The translations under genes were made by a program, and so were the position numbers. Of a DNA stretch of 64,000 nt, positions 23,799 through 33,859 are shown in pieces. Source of the stretch: Rhododendron vialii (lineage: Eukaryota; Streptophyta; Magnoliopsida; Ericales; Ericaceae); the NCBI RefSeq assembly GCF_030253575.1, contig NC_080558.1:40203111-40267110 (forward strand), in the 5' to 3' direction. The notes beneath the pieces are model-generated. The model searched no databases and was not told the origin of the DNA. It saw only the letters and a list, made by a program, of their open reading frames with translations. The stretch's first letter is position 1, and each line of letters begins with the position of its first letter.

Positions 23799-24232
23799 CT
23801 GCATAATCAAATCACAGATGGTATTTGAGCTGCCTAAAGTCCAAATATGGGAGAGTAGTCTCAATAAAATACCGAAATTTCTGTTTCATCTTTTTTATGT
23901 GCTACTATGGCTATTCTCATAGGAAGTTGGAACAATTATTTGCTGATAGCTATCTTAAATGCGAAATATGTAGTCATAAGATCAAAAATAAAGTCAAAAG
24001 CAAAACAATTACCAACCTGAGCTAACCCTTTCTCAAAGAAAAAAAGAAAAGGAAGAAATGGTCAAATTAACAACCCATATTTATTTCGTTTACATATGTA
24101 ATTCATTGTATTTGGTTTCAACACGTGTAGACATACCTTCCGGAGACATTTGGCTGCATAGCCATGCATTTTTAGCTTAGCTAACATCTGTATCTCATTT
24201 GGTTACCCCACTATCTATTTCCAACTCATTGA

Positions 24233-24482
24233 GGGCCCGTTTGTTTGACAGGATGTTAGTAGTGGATTGGACAAATATCCAAGATGACCACAAATCCGGT
24301 GTTCGGATTAAAATTTATTGGACCGGTTAAACATCCGCCGTTATGTAATGCATTTAATGCCCCAAAGTGTGGATACACAATACCATATGAGGTGTGGTTT
24401 TATTAACCTGATGAGATAATACAGCTGATGAGATTATACATTCCTTCACTACTCGTCTCGTCTCGTCAAACAAATAGACCTA
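24233..24482. repeat. Short TIR element (MITE)
   Basis: GGGCCCGTTTGTTTGACAGG at the left and CGTCAAACAAATAGACCT at the right are inverted, bounding about 250 bp of non-coding sequence. The GGGCCCGTTTGTTT start is common among plant MITEs. The target duplication is unclear. Confidence 0.5.
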
Positions 24483-25171
24483 ACCGGGTACCCACAACCC
24501 ATTGAGCTGGCAACTTTTGAGTTATCTGTAACTGCACACTTACCTTTCTCCAGTTTTCACCCAGTGAGTGTTTTCAATCATCGAGTAGTGGGTCGTAGGA
24601 GTCCCAGTTCCCCAAATCTAGTATGTGTTAAGAGTGTAAGCAAAACACTCTATAAATCAAAAACCTTATACTATCTCATGGTATGTCCTTTTGTAATAAC
24701 TCTAATTGGACAATTTGGACCAGATAAGTTCAAAACTTTCCACTCAAGTAATCAATGTCTTCATAATTTAGTAGACTTTTCTCCAATAAACACCAAAAAT
24801 TCCATTTCTTTCCGCTGCTTTCATTTTCCCAGTAACCAAACAATATGGTCGGTTCATTGGTCAAGAAATTAGTGCACGAAAATCACCCAGGAGAAAACTA
24901 AAGTGGATAGAATTAAAGGAAAATGAAAATATTTTATTTCATCGCTCTTTTGTTACCAAAAAATTTAAGAGAAAGTTGAAAAGTAGTACTAGTTTAACTA
25001 TGCAGAAACTAGGGTAAAAACAATATTCTTCCGAAATCCTGTGTTTCTTAGGTAACAAATTTTGAGGGAAAATAACTAACACAATAAAAATGCAAGGAAT
25101 TCAACACTCTGAAAATAAAAGTTGACATTCCCATACTGACAAGCATACCGTTTTCTCGGTACCAGTGTGTA

Positions 25172-25345
25172 TCTCACAGTGTTCTAAAAGTCGGCCACCT
25201 AGGTACTAGACGGTGGTCCAATGCCTAGATTAGGCAGCTGACAAGTCGGTCTAGTTCCCACCTAGACGCTATGCAGCCAAATAGTTGGAGCTAGGCGGCA
25301 ATTTTTTGCTCGACTAGCGCCTAGTGATTTCAGAACATCGGTATC
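25172..25345. repeat. Short TIR element, possibly hAT-like
   Basis: GTGTTCTAAAAGTCGGCC and GATTTCAGAACATCGG are the ends of a CCTAG-rich 170-bp segment. GTATCTC occurs just outside both ends (about 25159-25165 and 25339-25345), a possible 7 to 8-bp duplication. Confidence 0.45.
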
Positions 25346-25445
25346 TCGGTACTGTTCCGGTTTGACCCGGGTTTTCCTACCAAGTATAAACACGTCAAAC
25401 TCAGACATCTGCAAACACCATTCTGTAAACACACACAATACTACT

Positions 25446-25800
25446 CTATGCAAACAAGTTTACGAGTGTAAAATACCGGGGGGAACCTAGAACAAAGGTT
25501 TTTAACCAAACGAAACTGAGAATTAAACCGAAATTGAGGAATTCAGCGTCGAAAGACAGTGAAAAGGGTGAGGGCTCGAGCGATCTTACGGTAGTCGAAA
25601 TGGGCAGGAGCTCTCCAACTGCGGTCCGATTCGCGACGGTGCTCTCTAATGGCGGTCCGATGCGCGGCCGTGCTCTCCGACCGGCGGTCCGATTCGCGGC
25701 GGTTTTAGGTTCGAAAAGGGGAATGTCGAGTCTCACACATGGGATGACAGACTCTCCGTGGATTTTCCACCTATCGAGCTGACACGTGTGGTTCACGACA
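25446..25800 (-). promoter_or_regulatory. Candidate promoter and first leader exon of the FRS gene
   Basis: A local GC-rich island (25570-25720, with repeated GCGGTCCGATTCGCG units) contrasts with its AT-rich surroundings. On the - strand it is followed by a pyrimidine-rich stretch and a possible donor (CCCCCG|GTATTT near 25478). A leader exon here would be spliced to 23798. This is inference from composition and position only. Confidence 0.3.
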
Positions 25801-25930
25801 ACTATATTGCAATTTAGGCCCTTTGATTTTTTGATAAATGATTTTAGCGCTCTCATTTTATCCTCGTGCACTCAATTTTTGTTCCTTGGTAGAAGAAGAC
25901 ACGTATTAGAATTGGCAAATGATAGGAACA

Positions 25931-27025
25931 TGTTACCCAAATTATGCAACCTAGAGGGGGGGTGAATAGGATTGCTAGTAATAATTACCAATAAAAATTT
26001 ATCTCTAACAATATATGCAAACAATAAGTATGCAATCAAAATAGAGAGATAGAGAGATAGAACCCGTTTATAGTGGTTCGGTCCGGATTTGTCCACGGTC
26101 CGGCCCTACTCCACTTCTCCTCAAGCAATTACTTGAAGGTTAGACTAATCTTTAAAAGATTACAACTTGTAAGTCTTGCGGGTGCTTACAAGAACCGAAT
26201 GCCTCTAGCTTTCCCGAGGAGCTAGCACAACCGCAAGAATTTTCTCCGAAAACTTCTCAAAAACAATAACACCCAAATTCCAACCCGAATTTGGTCTTCT
26301 AAGCTTTCAAGTGTTTGACTCAAACACTCACTTAGGAAATACAAGTATGTGAAGAAGGTATGAAAATTATCGCTCACGACTTGTACAAATTTTCTCTCAA
26401 GAATAATATGAAAGTGGAAGAACAATGAGAATTTTTGGCTTTGATCTTTTGAGAATTTGCTCTTGCAATAATATGGAATGTTGTAGCTTGTGTATGTACT
26501 CATTAATGAGTTCTTGATGCCTTATATAGCCATCCATATTCTTCCTAGCCGTTGGAAACTAGCCGTTGGAAACTAGCCGTTGGAAACTAGCCGTTGGAAA
26601 CTAGCCGTTTGAAACTAGCCGTTGGAAACTAGCCGTTTGAAACTAGCCGTTGGAAACTAGCCGTTGGAAACTAGCCGTTTGAAACTAGCCGTTTGATAGA
26701 GTGGTCATCCGGGTGGTCGTCCGGTTGTCACAGCTTTCTGTTCAGACAGCCGGCTTGTCAGCCGGTTCGTCAACCTGTGGCTCACAATTTCATCTATATA
26801 AACCGTTAAAGCATGTATTGAGCTCAATAAAGTCTTTGTAAATATAAATCATGAATCCAAGAGACTTTATGCTATATTTCAAGGTCACGAAAATATTTAA
26901 TTCGGGAATCGACTTTTCGATAATTTTGTATTTGCCGAATAAAAATATCATTGAATTAATCATCAAAATAATTAATAGAGATGCATATAAATTTTCACAA
27001 ATTATAATGCATACATTTTTCAACA
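25931..27025 (-). repeat. 3' LTR of the copia element
   Basis: On the - strand it begins TGTTGAAAAATG and ends GGGTAACA (TG...CA). It includes a candidate TATA box (CTATATAAGG, near 26521-26530) and, upstream of it, an array of eleven 14-bp units CTAGCCGTTGGAAA or CTAGCCGTTTGAAA (about 26545-26694), likely U3 enhancer-like repeats. Confidence 0.95.
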
Positions 27026-27039
27026 ATCTCCCCCTTTTT
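27026..27039 (-). other. Polypurine tract
   Basis: CAAAAAGGGGGAGAT abuts the TGTTG start of the 3' LTR on the - strand, the position of plus-strand priming. Similar GGGGGAG tracts recur at about 27089 and 27223, and GGGGGAGC near 27911, possibly secondary priming sites. Confidence 0.85.
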
Positions 27040-27313
27040 GATGATGACACAAAATGATAGTTTTTATTCAAGTAGGAGCTATGCCAATCTCCCCCTTAAT
27101 ACATGCACCAAAGCAGTTATCTATGATCAACGAGTAATAGCAATAATCATCAGATCATAGCAAGCAATTTTTTAAATTTGCCCAAAATGGCAAGATAGAT
27201 CAATTAAAACTTGACTTTTTCTCCCCCTGTGACATCATAAAAAAAAAAAACTAAAAAGAGAAAAACAATAGGGCCATGGTTCCAGCACCATGCCGCTCTT
27301 GCCCTGTAGCACT

Positions 27314-27586
27314 CTATCTTCGTTCATTGAGAGCTTGGCGTCCTTGATTTTCGTATTCTCGAATAATGGCTGCTACAACGGCAGCTATAATGCCAATCCA
27401 ATACCACAGAGTATCCACATTTACATTCCATCCGAACCATGGTGGTATTCTCATGGTAAGTAACGCACACAGCAGAATGAAGATAAAGAGTTGCATCCAA
27501 ATGGTTTGGATAAACAACCTGAACTCTGCTCGTTCGGCATCTCTTTCGTAAAACTCAAACGGTAACCCTTGCGGTATGTTTGCCAT
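27314..27586 (-). CDS. Small membrane protein encoded by an extra gene within the copia element
   Basis: I do not recognise this 90-residue protein. A charged N-terminus (FEFYERDAERAEF) is followed by a hydrophobic helix at about 25-45 (WMQLFIFILLCALL), a Trp/Pro turn (PPWFGWNV), a second helix at about 59-76 (WYWIGIIAAVVAAII) and a basic/acidic tail (REYENQGRQALNERR). It therefore looks like a two-pass hairpin membrane protein. The ATG has a good plant context (GCAATGGC). Upstream are a pyrimidine-rich leader and a TATA box, as if it were a separate transcription unit. It lies after pol on the same strand, where some plant copia elements carry env-like or additional ORFs. A captured host gene is the alternative. 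Confidence 0.6.
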   Translation of the reverse strand: MANIPQGLPFEFYERDAERAEFRLFIQTIWMQLFIFILLCALLTMRIPPWFGWNVNVDTLWYWIGIIAAVVAAIIREYENQGRQALNERR

Positions 27587-27678
27587 TGCTCGATTTGGAA
27601 GGATAGAGATTTGGAGAGATTTAGGCCGAGAGAGAAGGAAAGATAGATAGATGAGGAGATAGAGAGAGTGTTGTTGAA

Positions 27679-27784
27679 TTTATAGAGTATGAGATTGCCG
27701 AATTGTTTGAAATGGTGCGCCGAATTGTTTGAAATGGTGCGCCGAATTGTTTGAAATGGTGCGCCGAATTGATTGAATTGCTGC
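27679..27784 (-). promoter_or_regulatory. TATA box and 22-bp repeats upstream of the extra gene
   Basis: CTATAAATT (27685-27677 on the - strand) is followed by ACAACACTCTCTCTATC, a plausible start about 90 nt before the ATG. Directly upstream of the TATA box are four tandem 22-bp units (27697-27718, 27719-27740, 27741-27762, and a diverged 27763-27784; + strand unit begins GCCGAATTGTTTGAAATGG). The arrangement resembles a compact promoter with repeated activator sites. Confidence 0.5.
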
Positions 27785-28159
27785 GCCGAAAGAGAGATAA
27801 TAGGGGATGCGGCACCGAATAGAGATAGGATAGGGGATGCGGCGCCGAATAGGACAAGAATAGGGGAAGAAAATTGTGTTCGGGTGTTTATTGTTGTGTC
27901 CCCTTAATACATGCTCCCCCTAAAAGAGAGCTTTTTAAAGAATGCGAGGGGTATTACCGAGAATGATTATCCCTGCAAGCTTAGAGACAAGAAATTCATA
28001 TCGGCGAAGTATATAAGAGACAATTTAAGCACTAAGCCATGAAGTTCATACAAACTAAGTGTAAGAGACTTAATAAATCAGAGTTAGCAACGCAAAAGCT
28101 TGAATAAGTCTCAACCTCACGGTTGTCCGGTTGGACATCCGCTTGGACATCCGACTGAC

Positions 28160-28796
28160 TGTCACGACCCTGACCCGCCCCTTGAGGTCTTAATCATGAC
28201 AAATGCCAGTGATTTCTAGCAGAGGGCTCCCAAAAGACAGATTTCCAAAACCCACGAAATTATCAGCATATAACAGATTTGTTCAAGACTCAAAATAAAT
28301 GATCAAACTTGATTCTTGTACATCTAACCAACACTTAAACATGTAAAGAAGGTAGGAGATCCCTACCTCGAGGGTTAGAAGCAAGCCCGAACATGGAGGA
28401 AACCTCAAAGTGCTCCGATCATGATTCTTCTTCGATCAATAGGAAGATCTCGTCGCGTAGAACAACTTTAGTACTTGGGATTTTTCCGAAATCTCATTCT
28501 AAGGCGATGAAATCGAAGAGAGAAGTTTGGAGGAGAGGTGAGAAAGAGAGAGAGTCGGTCGAGGGAGTAGAGAGAGAGAAACGTGTGTGTGTCTGCCCGG
28601 AAAAGAAAAGAAATATATGTGGGGGAGAATTATCCCCTACACACACCTTCACTTATACACCCATGCATATTACACTTGCATCCCGAACTTCTAAATTCTA
28701 GCACATTCGACATCCGAACTCATTCTCCATTTTATATCACAACTCATGCCTTAATAAAACATAAAGAATTATGGAAATAAAATACGGGTCTTTACA
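28160..28796. mobile_element. Nested solo LTR (637 bp)
   Basis: It starts TGTCACGACCCTGACC, ends ACGGGTCTTTACA, and has an exact 5-bp duplication CTGAC on both sides (28155-28159 and 28797-28801). It carries no internal domain, so it is the product of LTR-LTR recombination of a different LTR retrotransposon that had jumped into the copia lineage. Its orientation is not certain, because both ends are TG..CA compatible. Its short open frames are not considered genes. Confidence 0.85.
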
Positions 28797-29027
28797 CTGA
28801 CAAATGCAGGTTAAGTCCAGAAATCGTTTAAGAGGAGTAACATTAAAGACCATAAAACTGATTTTCTTCATACCAAACACAGGAAAATGAAACATATGAT
28901 AAAATGTTTGGAGGGTGATTTCTTTATCAAGATCATTTGTACTCTCCATCAAGTATGATATTTACGAATTCAATCAACTCAACATTGAATCCAAAAAAAA
29001 ACTTTTGACATCAAGAACACAACTTTT

Positions 29028-32000
29028 TCATAAATGATTAGACATGCCGAGTTCTCGTCGAATGAAACAAAATTGTTCTTCACCAAGGGGTTTTGTGAAA
29101 ATGTCCGCCAATTGCTTGTCGGTACTAATAAAGTTAAGTTCAATATCCCCTTTTTGAACATGATCTCTTATAAAATGATGTCTAATCTCAATATGTTTTG
29201 TTCGAGAATGTTGAATTGGATTCTTGGTTAAGCTAATTGCACTAGTATTATCACATTTAATAGGAATATGATCATATTGCAAATTGAAATCCTCCATTTG
29301 TTGTTTGATCCACAATATTTGGGCACAACAACTTCCGGCTGCTACATATTCCGCCTCGGCGGTAGATAGAGCTACGGAATTTTGTTTCTTGCTATGCCAA
29401 GACACTAGAGAGTGCCCTAGAAATTGGCAAGTCCCACTTGTACTTTTACGATCAACTTTGAAACCTCCAAAATCCGCATCTGAATAACCAATTAAATCAA
29501 ATGCAACTCCACGTGGATAAAACAATCCTAAGTCATGAGAACCGCCAACATATTTAAAGATACGTTTAATAGCTTTTAAATGCGATTCTTTAGGACATGA
29601 TTGAAATCTAGCACACATGCAAACACTAAACATTATATCCGGTCTACTTGCAGTGAGATAAAGTAATGAGCCGATCATACCTCGATACATCTTTTCATTG
29701 ACGGCCTTACCATTCTCATCTTTGTCTAGCTTAGTTGATGTGCTCATTGGTGTGCTCGTTGGCTTTGATCCTTCCATGCCAAACTTCTTAATAAGTTCTT
29801 TCGCATACTTGGCTTGGTTGATTATGATCCCCTCATTAGTTTGCTTGATTTGAAGTCCGAGGAAGAAGTTAAGCTCCCCCATCATACTCATTTCAAATTC
29901 ACCTTGCATACACTTAGCAAACTCTTTGCACATATTATCATTAGTGGCACCAAAGACAATATCATCAACATATATTTGAATAATGAGCATATCTTTACCT
30001 TTGGCTTTAATGAAAAGAGTAGTATCAATTTTTCCACGAGTAAAGCCATTGTCAAGCAAGAATGAACTAAGTCTATCATACCATGCACGTGGTGCTTGCT
30101 TCAAACCATATAGAGCTTTTGAGAGTTTAAAAACGTGATCGGGGTATACATGATCTTCAAAGCCGGGAGGTTGTTTGACATAAACTTCCTCATTTATGAA
30201 CCCATTCAAAAATGCACTTTTCACATCCATTTGATAAAGCTTGAAATTTTTGAAAGATGCAAAGGCAAGTAATATGCGAATAGCCTCTAATCTAGCTACC
30301 GGTGCAAAAGTTTCTTCAAAATCAATACCTTCTTCTTGATTATAACCTTGAGCAACAAGTCTAGCTTTATTCCTAACAATATTTCCAGATTCATCTAGCT
30401 TGTTACGAAAAACCCATTTAGTACCTATAATAGTGTGATCAAGAGGCTTAGGTACTAATGCCCAAACTTTATTCCTTTCAAATTGATTTAACTCATCTTG
30501 CATGGCCAAAATCCAATTTTCATCATCTTGAGCTTCCGGAAAGTTTTTAGGCTCAATTTGAGAAACAAAAGCTTGATTTTCACAAAAATTTCTATGAGAC
30601 GAGCGAGTGGTTACCCCTTTCGAAACTTCTCCAAGAATCAAGTCTTTTGGATGGTTTTGCACGAATCTCCAATCCTTGGAAAGATCTTGGTTGTCTCCCA
30701 TGGCATCTTGAGGTTGATTAATAACTTCATCTTCTTTGATTTGAGAGCTTTCTACTTGAGTATCACCATCAACTTTTTCTTGAATTGTCAAGTCATGAAT
30801 CTCATGTGTAATTTCTAAGTCATCATTATCAACAACATCCTTAGTAGCACAAGGATTAGATTCATCAAAGGAAACGTGAATAGATTCTTCAACAAGATTA
30901 GTGCGCTTATTATAAATTCTATATGCTTTGCTAGTAAGAGAGTAACCAATAAAGATGCCTTCATCCGATTTTGAATCAAATTTACCCAAGTCATCTTTTC
31001 CATTGTTTAATACATAACATTTACAACCGAAGGCATGAAAGTAATTAATGTTGGGTATTCTACCATTCCAAAGCTCATAAGGAGTTTTCTTGAGGATAGG
31101 CCTAATTAAAACTCGATTCAAAATATAGCATGAGGTATTAACGGCTTCCGCCCAAAAATATTTTGGCAAAGAGTTTTCACAAAGCATAGTGCGGGCCATT
31201 TCTTCCAGAGTACGATTTTTTCTCTCTACTACTCCATTTTGTTGAGGAGTACGAGGTACGGAAAAGTTATGACCAATACCATGTTCATCACAAAACTTTT
31301 CATATAAAGAATTGTCAAGTTCTTTTCCATGATCCGTACGAATGTTAGAAATAACAAATCCTTTTTCATTTTGAACTCTTCTACAAAGTTTAGTGAAATT
31401 AGGATAAGCCTCATTCTTATGAGCTAGGAACATCACCCATGTATATCTAGAGAAATCATCAACAACAACAAGACAATAATAGTTTCCACAAAGACTTGGA
31501 GAGCGAGTTGGTCCAAACAAATCCATATGAAGTAATTGCAAAGGTCTAGTAGTTGAAACAACATTTTTGGACTTAAAAGAAACCTTGGTTTGTTTTCCTT
31601 GTTGGCAAGGACCACAAAGTCTATCTTTTTCAAATTTGATTTTAGGAAGACCTTTTACCAAATTTTTTCTAGAGAGTTTTGAAATAGCATCCATACTTGC
31701 ATGTCCTAGGCGCCTATGCCAAAGCCAACTATTTTCACTCAAAGCGGAAAAACATTTTATATCACAATTACTTAAATCATTGAGATTAAAAACATATACA
31801 TTTTCAAGTCTTTGTCCAACGAAGAGTGTCTTGTTGCTTTTGACATTTTCAATGATACATTTGGATTTTTCAAAGATAACACGATTTCCTCTATCACATA
31901 ATTGACTTATGCTAAGAAGATTGTGTTTTAAACCACTAACAAGTAAAACATCTTCAATAATAGGAGAATTACCTATATCACCGATTCCTATGATTTTGCC

Positions 32001-32141
32001 TTTGTTGTTGTCTCCAAATGTGACATGTCCACCATCTTTAGGCGAAAGAGAATTGAAAGCCCTCTTGTCACCGGTCATGTGTCTTGAACATCCACTATCA
32101 AGGTACCAACTTCCTTCCTTGAGAGAACTTTTGAAGCATAC
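29028..32141 (-). CDS. Copia pol: protease, integrase, reverse transcriptase, RNase H
   Basis: The frame opens after a TAG at 32144-32142 and runs without interruption to 29028. Just inside is the protease active site ([13 protein letters not shown]). Integrase follows with its HHCC zinc motif (HRRLGH ... CGPCQQGK) and catalytic DDE ([23 protein letters not shown]). The RT core has YVDDIVFG at about 700, and RNase H has its late DNTSA and [10 protein letters not shown] motifs. The first Met (32078) lies after the protease Asp, so an upstream fusion or other entry mechanism must supply the N-terminus. The product copies and integrates the element. No inactivating change was seen within the frame. 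Confidence 0.93.
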   Translation of the reverse strand, partial: VCFKSSLKEGSWYLDSGCSRHMTGDKRAFNSLSPKDGGHVTFGDNNKGKIIGIGDIGNSPIIEDVLLVSGLKHNLLSISQLCDRGNRVIFEKSKCIIENVKSNKTLFVGQRLENVYVFNLNDLSNCDIKCFSALSENSWLWHRRLGHASMDAISKLSRKNLVKGLPKIKFEKDRLCGPCQQGKQTKVSFKSKNVVSTTRPLQLLHMDLFGPTRSPSLCGNYYCLVVVDDFSRYTWVMFLAHKNEAYPNFTKLCRRVQNEKGFVISNIRTDHGKELDNSLYEKFCDEHGIGHNFSVPRTPQQNGVVERKNRTLEEMARTMLCENSLPKYFWAEAVNTSCYILNRVLIRPILKKTPYELWNGRIPNINYFHAFGCKCYVLNNGKDDLGKFDSKSDEGIFIGYSLTSKAYRIYNKRTNLVEESIHVSFDESNPCATKDVVDNDDLEITHEIHDLTIQEKVDGDTQVESSQIKEDEVINQPQDAMGDNQDLSKDWRFVQNHPKDLILGEVSKGVTTRSSHRNFCENQAFVSQIEPKNFPEAQDDENWILAMQDELNQFERNKVWALVPKPLDHTIIGTKWVFRNKLDESGNIVRNKARLVAQGYNQEEGIDFEETFAPVARLEAIRILLAFASFKNFKLYQMDVKSAFLNGFINEEVYVKQPPGFEDHVYPDHVFKLSKALYGLKQAPRAWYDRLSSFLLDNGFTRGKIDTTLFIKAKGKDMLIIQIYVDDIVFGATNDNMCKEFAKCMQGEFEMSMMGELNFFLGLQIKQTNEGIIINQAKYAKELIKKFGMEGSKPTSTPMSTSTKLDKDENGKAVNEKMYRGMIGSLLYLTASRPDIMFSVCMCARFQSCPKESHLKAIKRIFKYVGGSHDLGLFYPRGVAFDLIGYSDADFGGFKVDRKSTSGTCQFLGHSLVSWHSKKQNSVALSTAEAEYVAAGSCCAQILWIKQQMEDFNLQYDHIPIKCDNTSAISLTKNPIQHSRTKHIEIRHHFIRDHVQKGDIELNFISTDKQLADIFTKPLGEEQFCFIRRELGMSNHL

Positions 32142-32154
32142 CTACAATAGCACA

Positions 32155-33801
32155 TCAATTCTTGACTTTTGGTACCCAAATCATCTTGGGTCCTTGAAGG
32201 TTAGCATTGATACGGTTCTTAGGAACCCAGACCTTTTTTGCATTAGAAGATGAGTATCCTTTCATAGGACATGTAGGAGAAATATGACCAATTTTACCAC
32301 AATAATGACATGTCAATTTAGAATGGCTAGAAGGAGGAACATCTTTTTCAAAAAGATTTTTGTGTTGAGTGGGATTATAACCAATTCCGGCCTTGTGAAA
32401 AGAAACCATTTGTTTTCCAAGAAGAATGTCTAAACTTTCTTTTCCATTAGTGAGTTTTGAAAGAGAATTAGTTAAATCATCAATTTGTTTTTCTAAAGAT
32501 TCGTTTTTGGAAGTATCCTTCAAATACTCTTTTTCTTTTTCCAAAGAGGTTCTTAAACTTTCATTTTCTTCCTCCAAAATATCTTTCTCTTCAATTAAAT
32601 CATCTATTTCTAGTGAAAGATCTTTAGCAACCTTTTTAAGAAATTTGTTTTTAGAAACAACCTTTTCAAATTCTACTTTCAACTCTTTATAGGCAATAAA
32701 TAATTCATCAAAGGAATAGGATGAGTCGAGATCTACCTCGTTTTCTTCGATGGCCATGAAACACAAGTTAGCGACCTCTTGTTGCTCATCGTCCTCATCG
32801 GAGCTACTATCGTCACTATTGTCCCATGCGGCCATCATAGCTCTCTTTTTGTCCTTCTTTGAATATTTTTTTGCATATGGACATTCACTTTTGATGTGGC
32901 CGGGCTTCTTGCACTCGTAGCAAATGATTGGATCCTTTTTACTATTTTCTTCTTTGCCTCCATCTTTTCTTGAAAATCCTCTGCCTTTGTGAGATGCTCT
33001 ATTTTTGAGGAGTTTCTTGAACGTTTTTGTGATGAGCGCCATTTCATCATCCTCACTTTCGTTGCTTGAATCCTCCTTGCTTTTTGATTTGCTTGTTGTA
33101 CTTTTGAAGGCAAGATCCTTAACTTTCTTCTCTTTTTCACCCTTGAGGTTGTGATGCATTTCCTCCGTCATGAGAGATCCCATGAGCTTGTCCATCGTGT
33201 ATGTTGAGAAATCTTTGGATTGTAGGATGATGGAGGTGGTAGTGTCCCAATTGGTTGGCATGGAACGGAGCACCTTCCTTGTCATTTCGGATTGACTGTA
33301 AATCTTTCCAAGAGCTTTTAAACCGTTAGTAATACTAGCAAATCTAGCAAACATTTGAGATATAGATTCATCCGGTTTCATTTTGAAGAGCTCATAGCTA
33401 TGCACAAGAATATCAATTTTGGACTCCTTAACTTGACTATCTCCTTCATGTGACATTTCTAACTTATCCCATATTTCTTTAGCCGATTTACATGCGGAAA
33501 CACAATCATATTCATTGGGAGTAATAGCACAAAAAAGAAGGTTCATAGCTCTATAGTTCTTTTCTATTGAAGCCTTTTCCAAATGACTCCACTCATAATC
33601 TGGTTTAGGCATAGTCTCTTCTCCAACTTTCTTAGTAGGAATAATGGGACCATTTTTGATAATTTTCCATAGATCATAATCCGTGGATTGAATAAAGATC
33701 ATCATTCTATTTTTCCAATGAGAGTAATTTTCTCCGGTGAACAAGGGAGGTCTATTGGACGATTGACCTTCGATACAAGAAACATTACTAGTGGTTGCCA
33801 T
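32155..33801 (-). CDS. Copia gag (capsid/nucleocapsid)
   Basis: The 548-residue capsid protein packages the element RNA. The N-terminal third carries the copia-type gag (UBN2) signature (LFTGENYSHWKNRMM). A zinc knuckle CYECKKPGHIKSEC lies at about 292-305, an acidic segment and glutamate/lysine-rich coiled coil at about 330-460, and a second knuckle CHYCGKIGHISPTC at about 497-510. The ATG follows the primer-binding site by about 45 nt. The frame ends with TGA and is offset from pol (see findings). Confidence 0.92.
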   Translation of the reverse strand: MATTSNVSCIEGQSSNRPPLFTGENYSHWKNRMMIFIQSTDYDLWKIIKNGPIIPTKKVGEETMPKPDYEWSHLEKASIEKNYRAMNLLFCAITPNEYDCVSACKSAKEIWDKLEMSHEGDSQVKESKIDILVHSYELFKMKPDESISQMFARFASITNGLKALGKIYSQSEMTRKVLRSMPTNWDTTTSIILQSKDFSTYTMDKLMGSLMTEEMHHNLKGEKEKKVKDLAFKSTTSKSKSKEDSSNESEDDEMALITKTFKKLLKNRASHKGRGFSRKDGGKEENSKKDPIICYECKKPGHIKSECPYAKKYSKKDKKRAMMAAWDNSDDSSSDEDDEQQEVANLCFMAIEENEVDLDSSYSFDELFIAYKELKVEFEKVVSKNKFLKKVAKDLSLEIDDLIEEKDILEEENESLRTSLEKEKEYLKDTSKNESLEKQIDDLTNSLSKLTNGKESLDILLGKQMVSFHKAGIGYNPTQHKNLFEKDVPPSSHSKLTCHYCGKIGHISPTCPMKGYSSSNAKKVWVPKNRINANLQGPKMIWVPKVKN

Positions 33802-33845
33802 GGATCTTAACTCTTAGATGGTTAAATCTACAAACAAGAGCCGAG

Positions 33846-33857
33846 GCTCTGATACCA
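33846..33857 (-). other. Primer-binding site (initiator tRNA-Met)
   Basis: TGGTATCAGAGC lies two bases inside the 5' LTR on the - strand and complements the 3' end of plant initiator tRNA-Met, the usual primer for minus-strand synthesis in copia elements. Confidence 0.92.
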
Positions 33858-33859
33858 AT

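Noticed and set aside
25446..25871. 141-residue - strand open frame as a gene
   Set aside because: Composition follows a GC-rich tandem-like island (GCGGTCCGATTCGCG). More plausibly promoter or leader of the FRS gene.
26545..26694. CRISPR-like array interpretation of the short regular repeats
   Set aside because: Units are contiguous without spacers and lie in a plant LTR.
26790..27071. Open frames within the LTRs (also 34719-34952, 26222-26503, 34151-34432)
   Set aside because: Duplicated because the LTRs are duplicated; AT-rich, no domain.
28393..28701. 102-residue open frame in the solo LTR
   Set aside because: Lies wholly within the solo LTR and is GAGA-rich low-complexity sequence.
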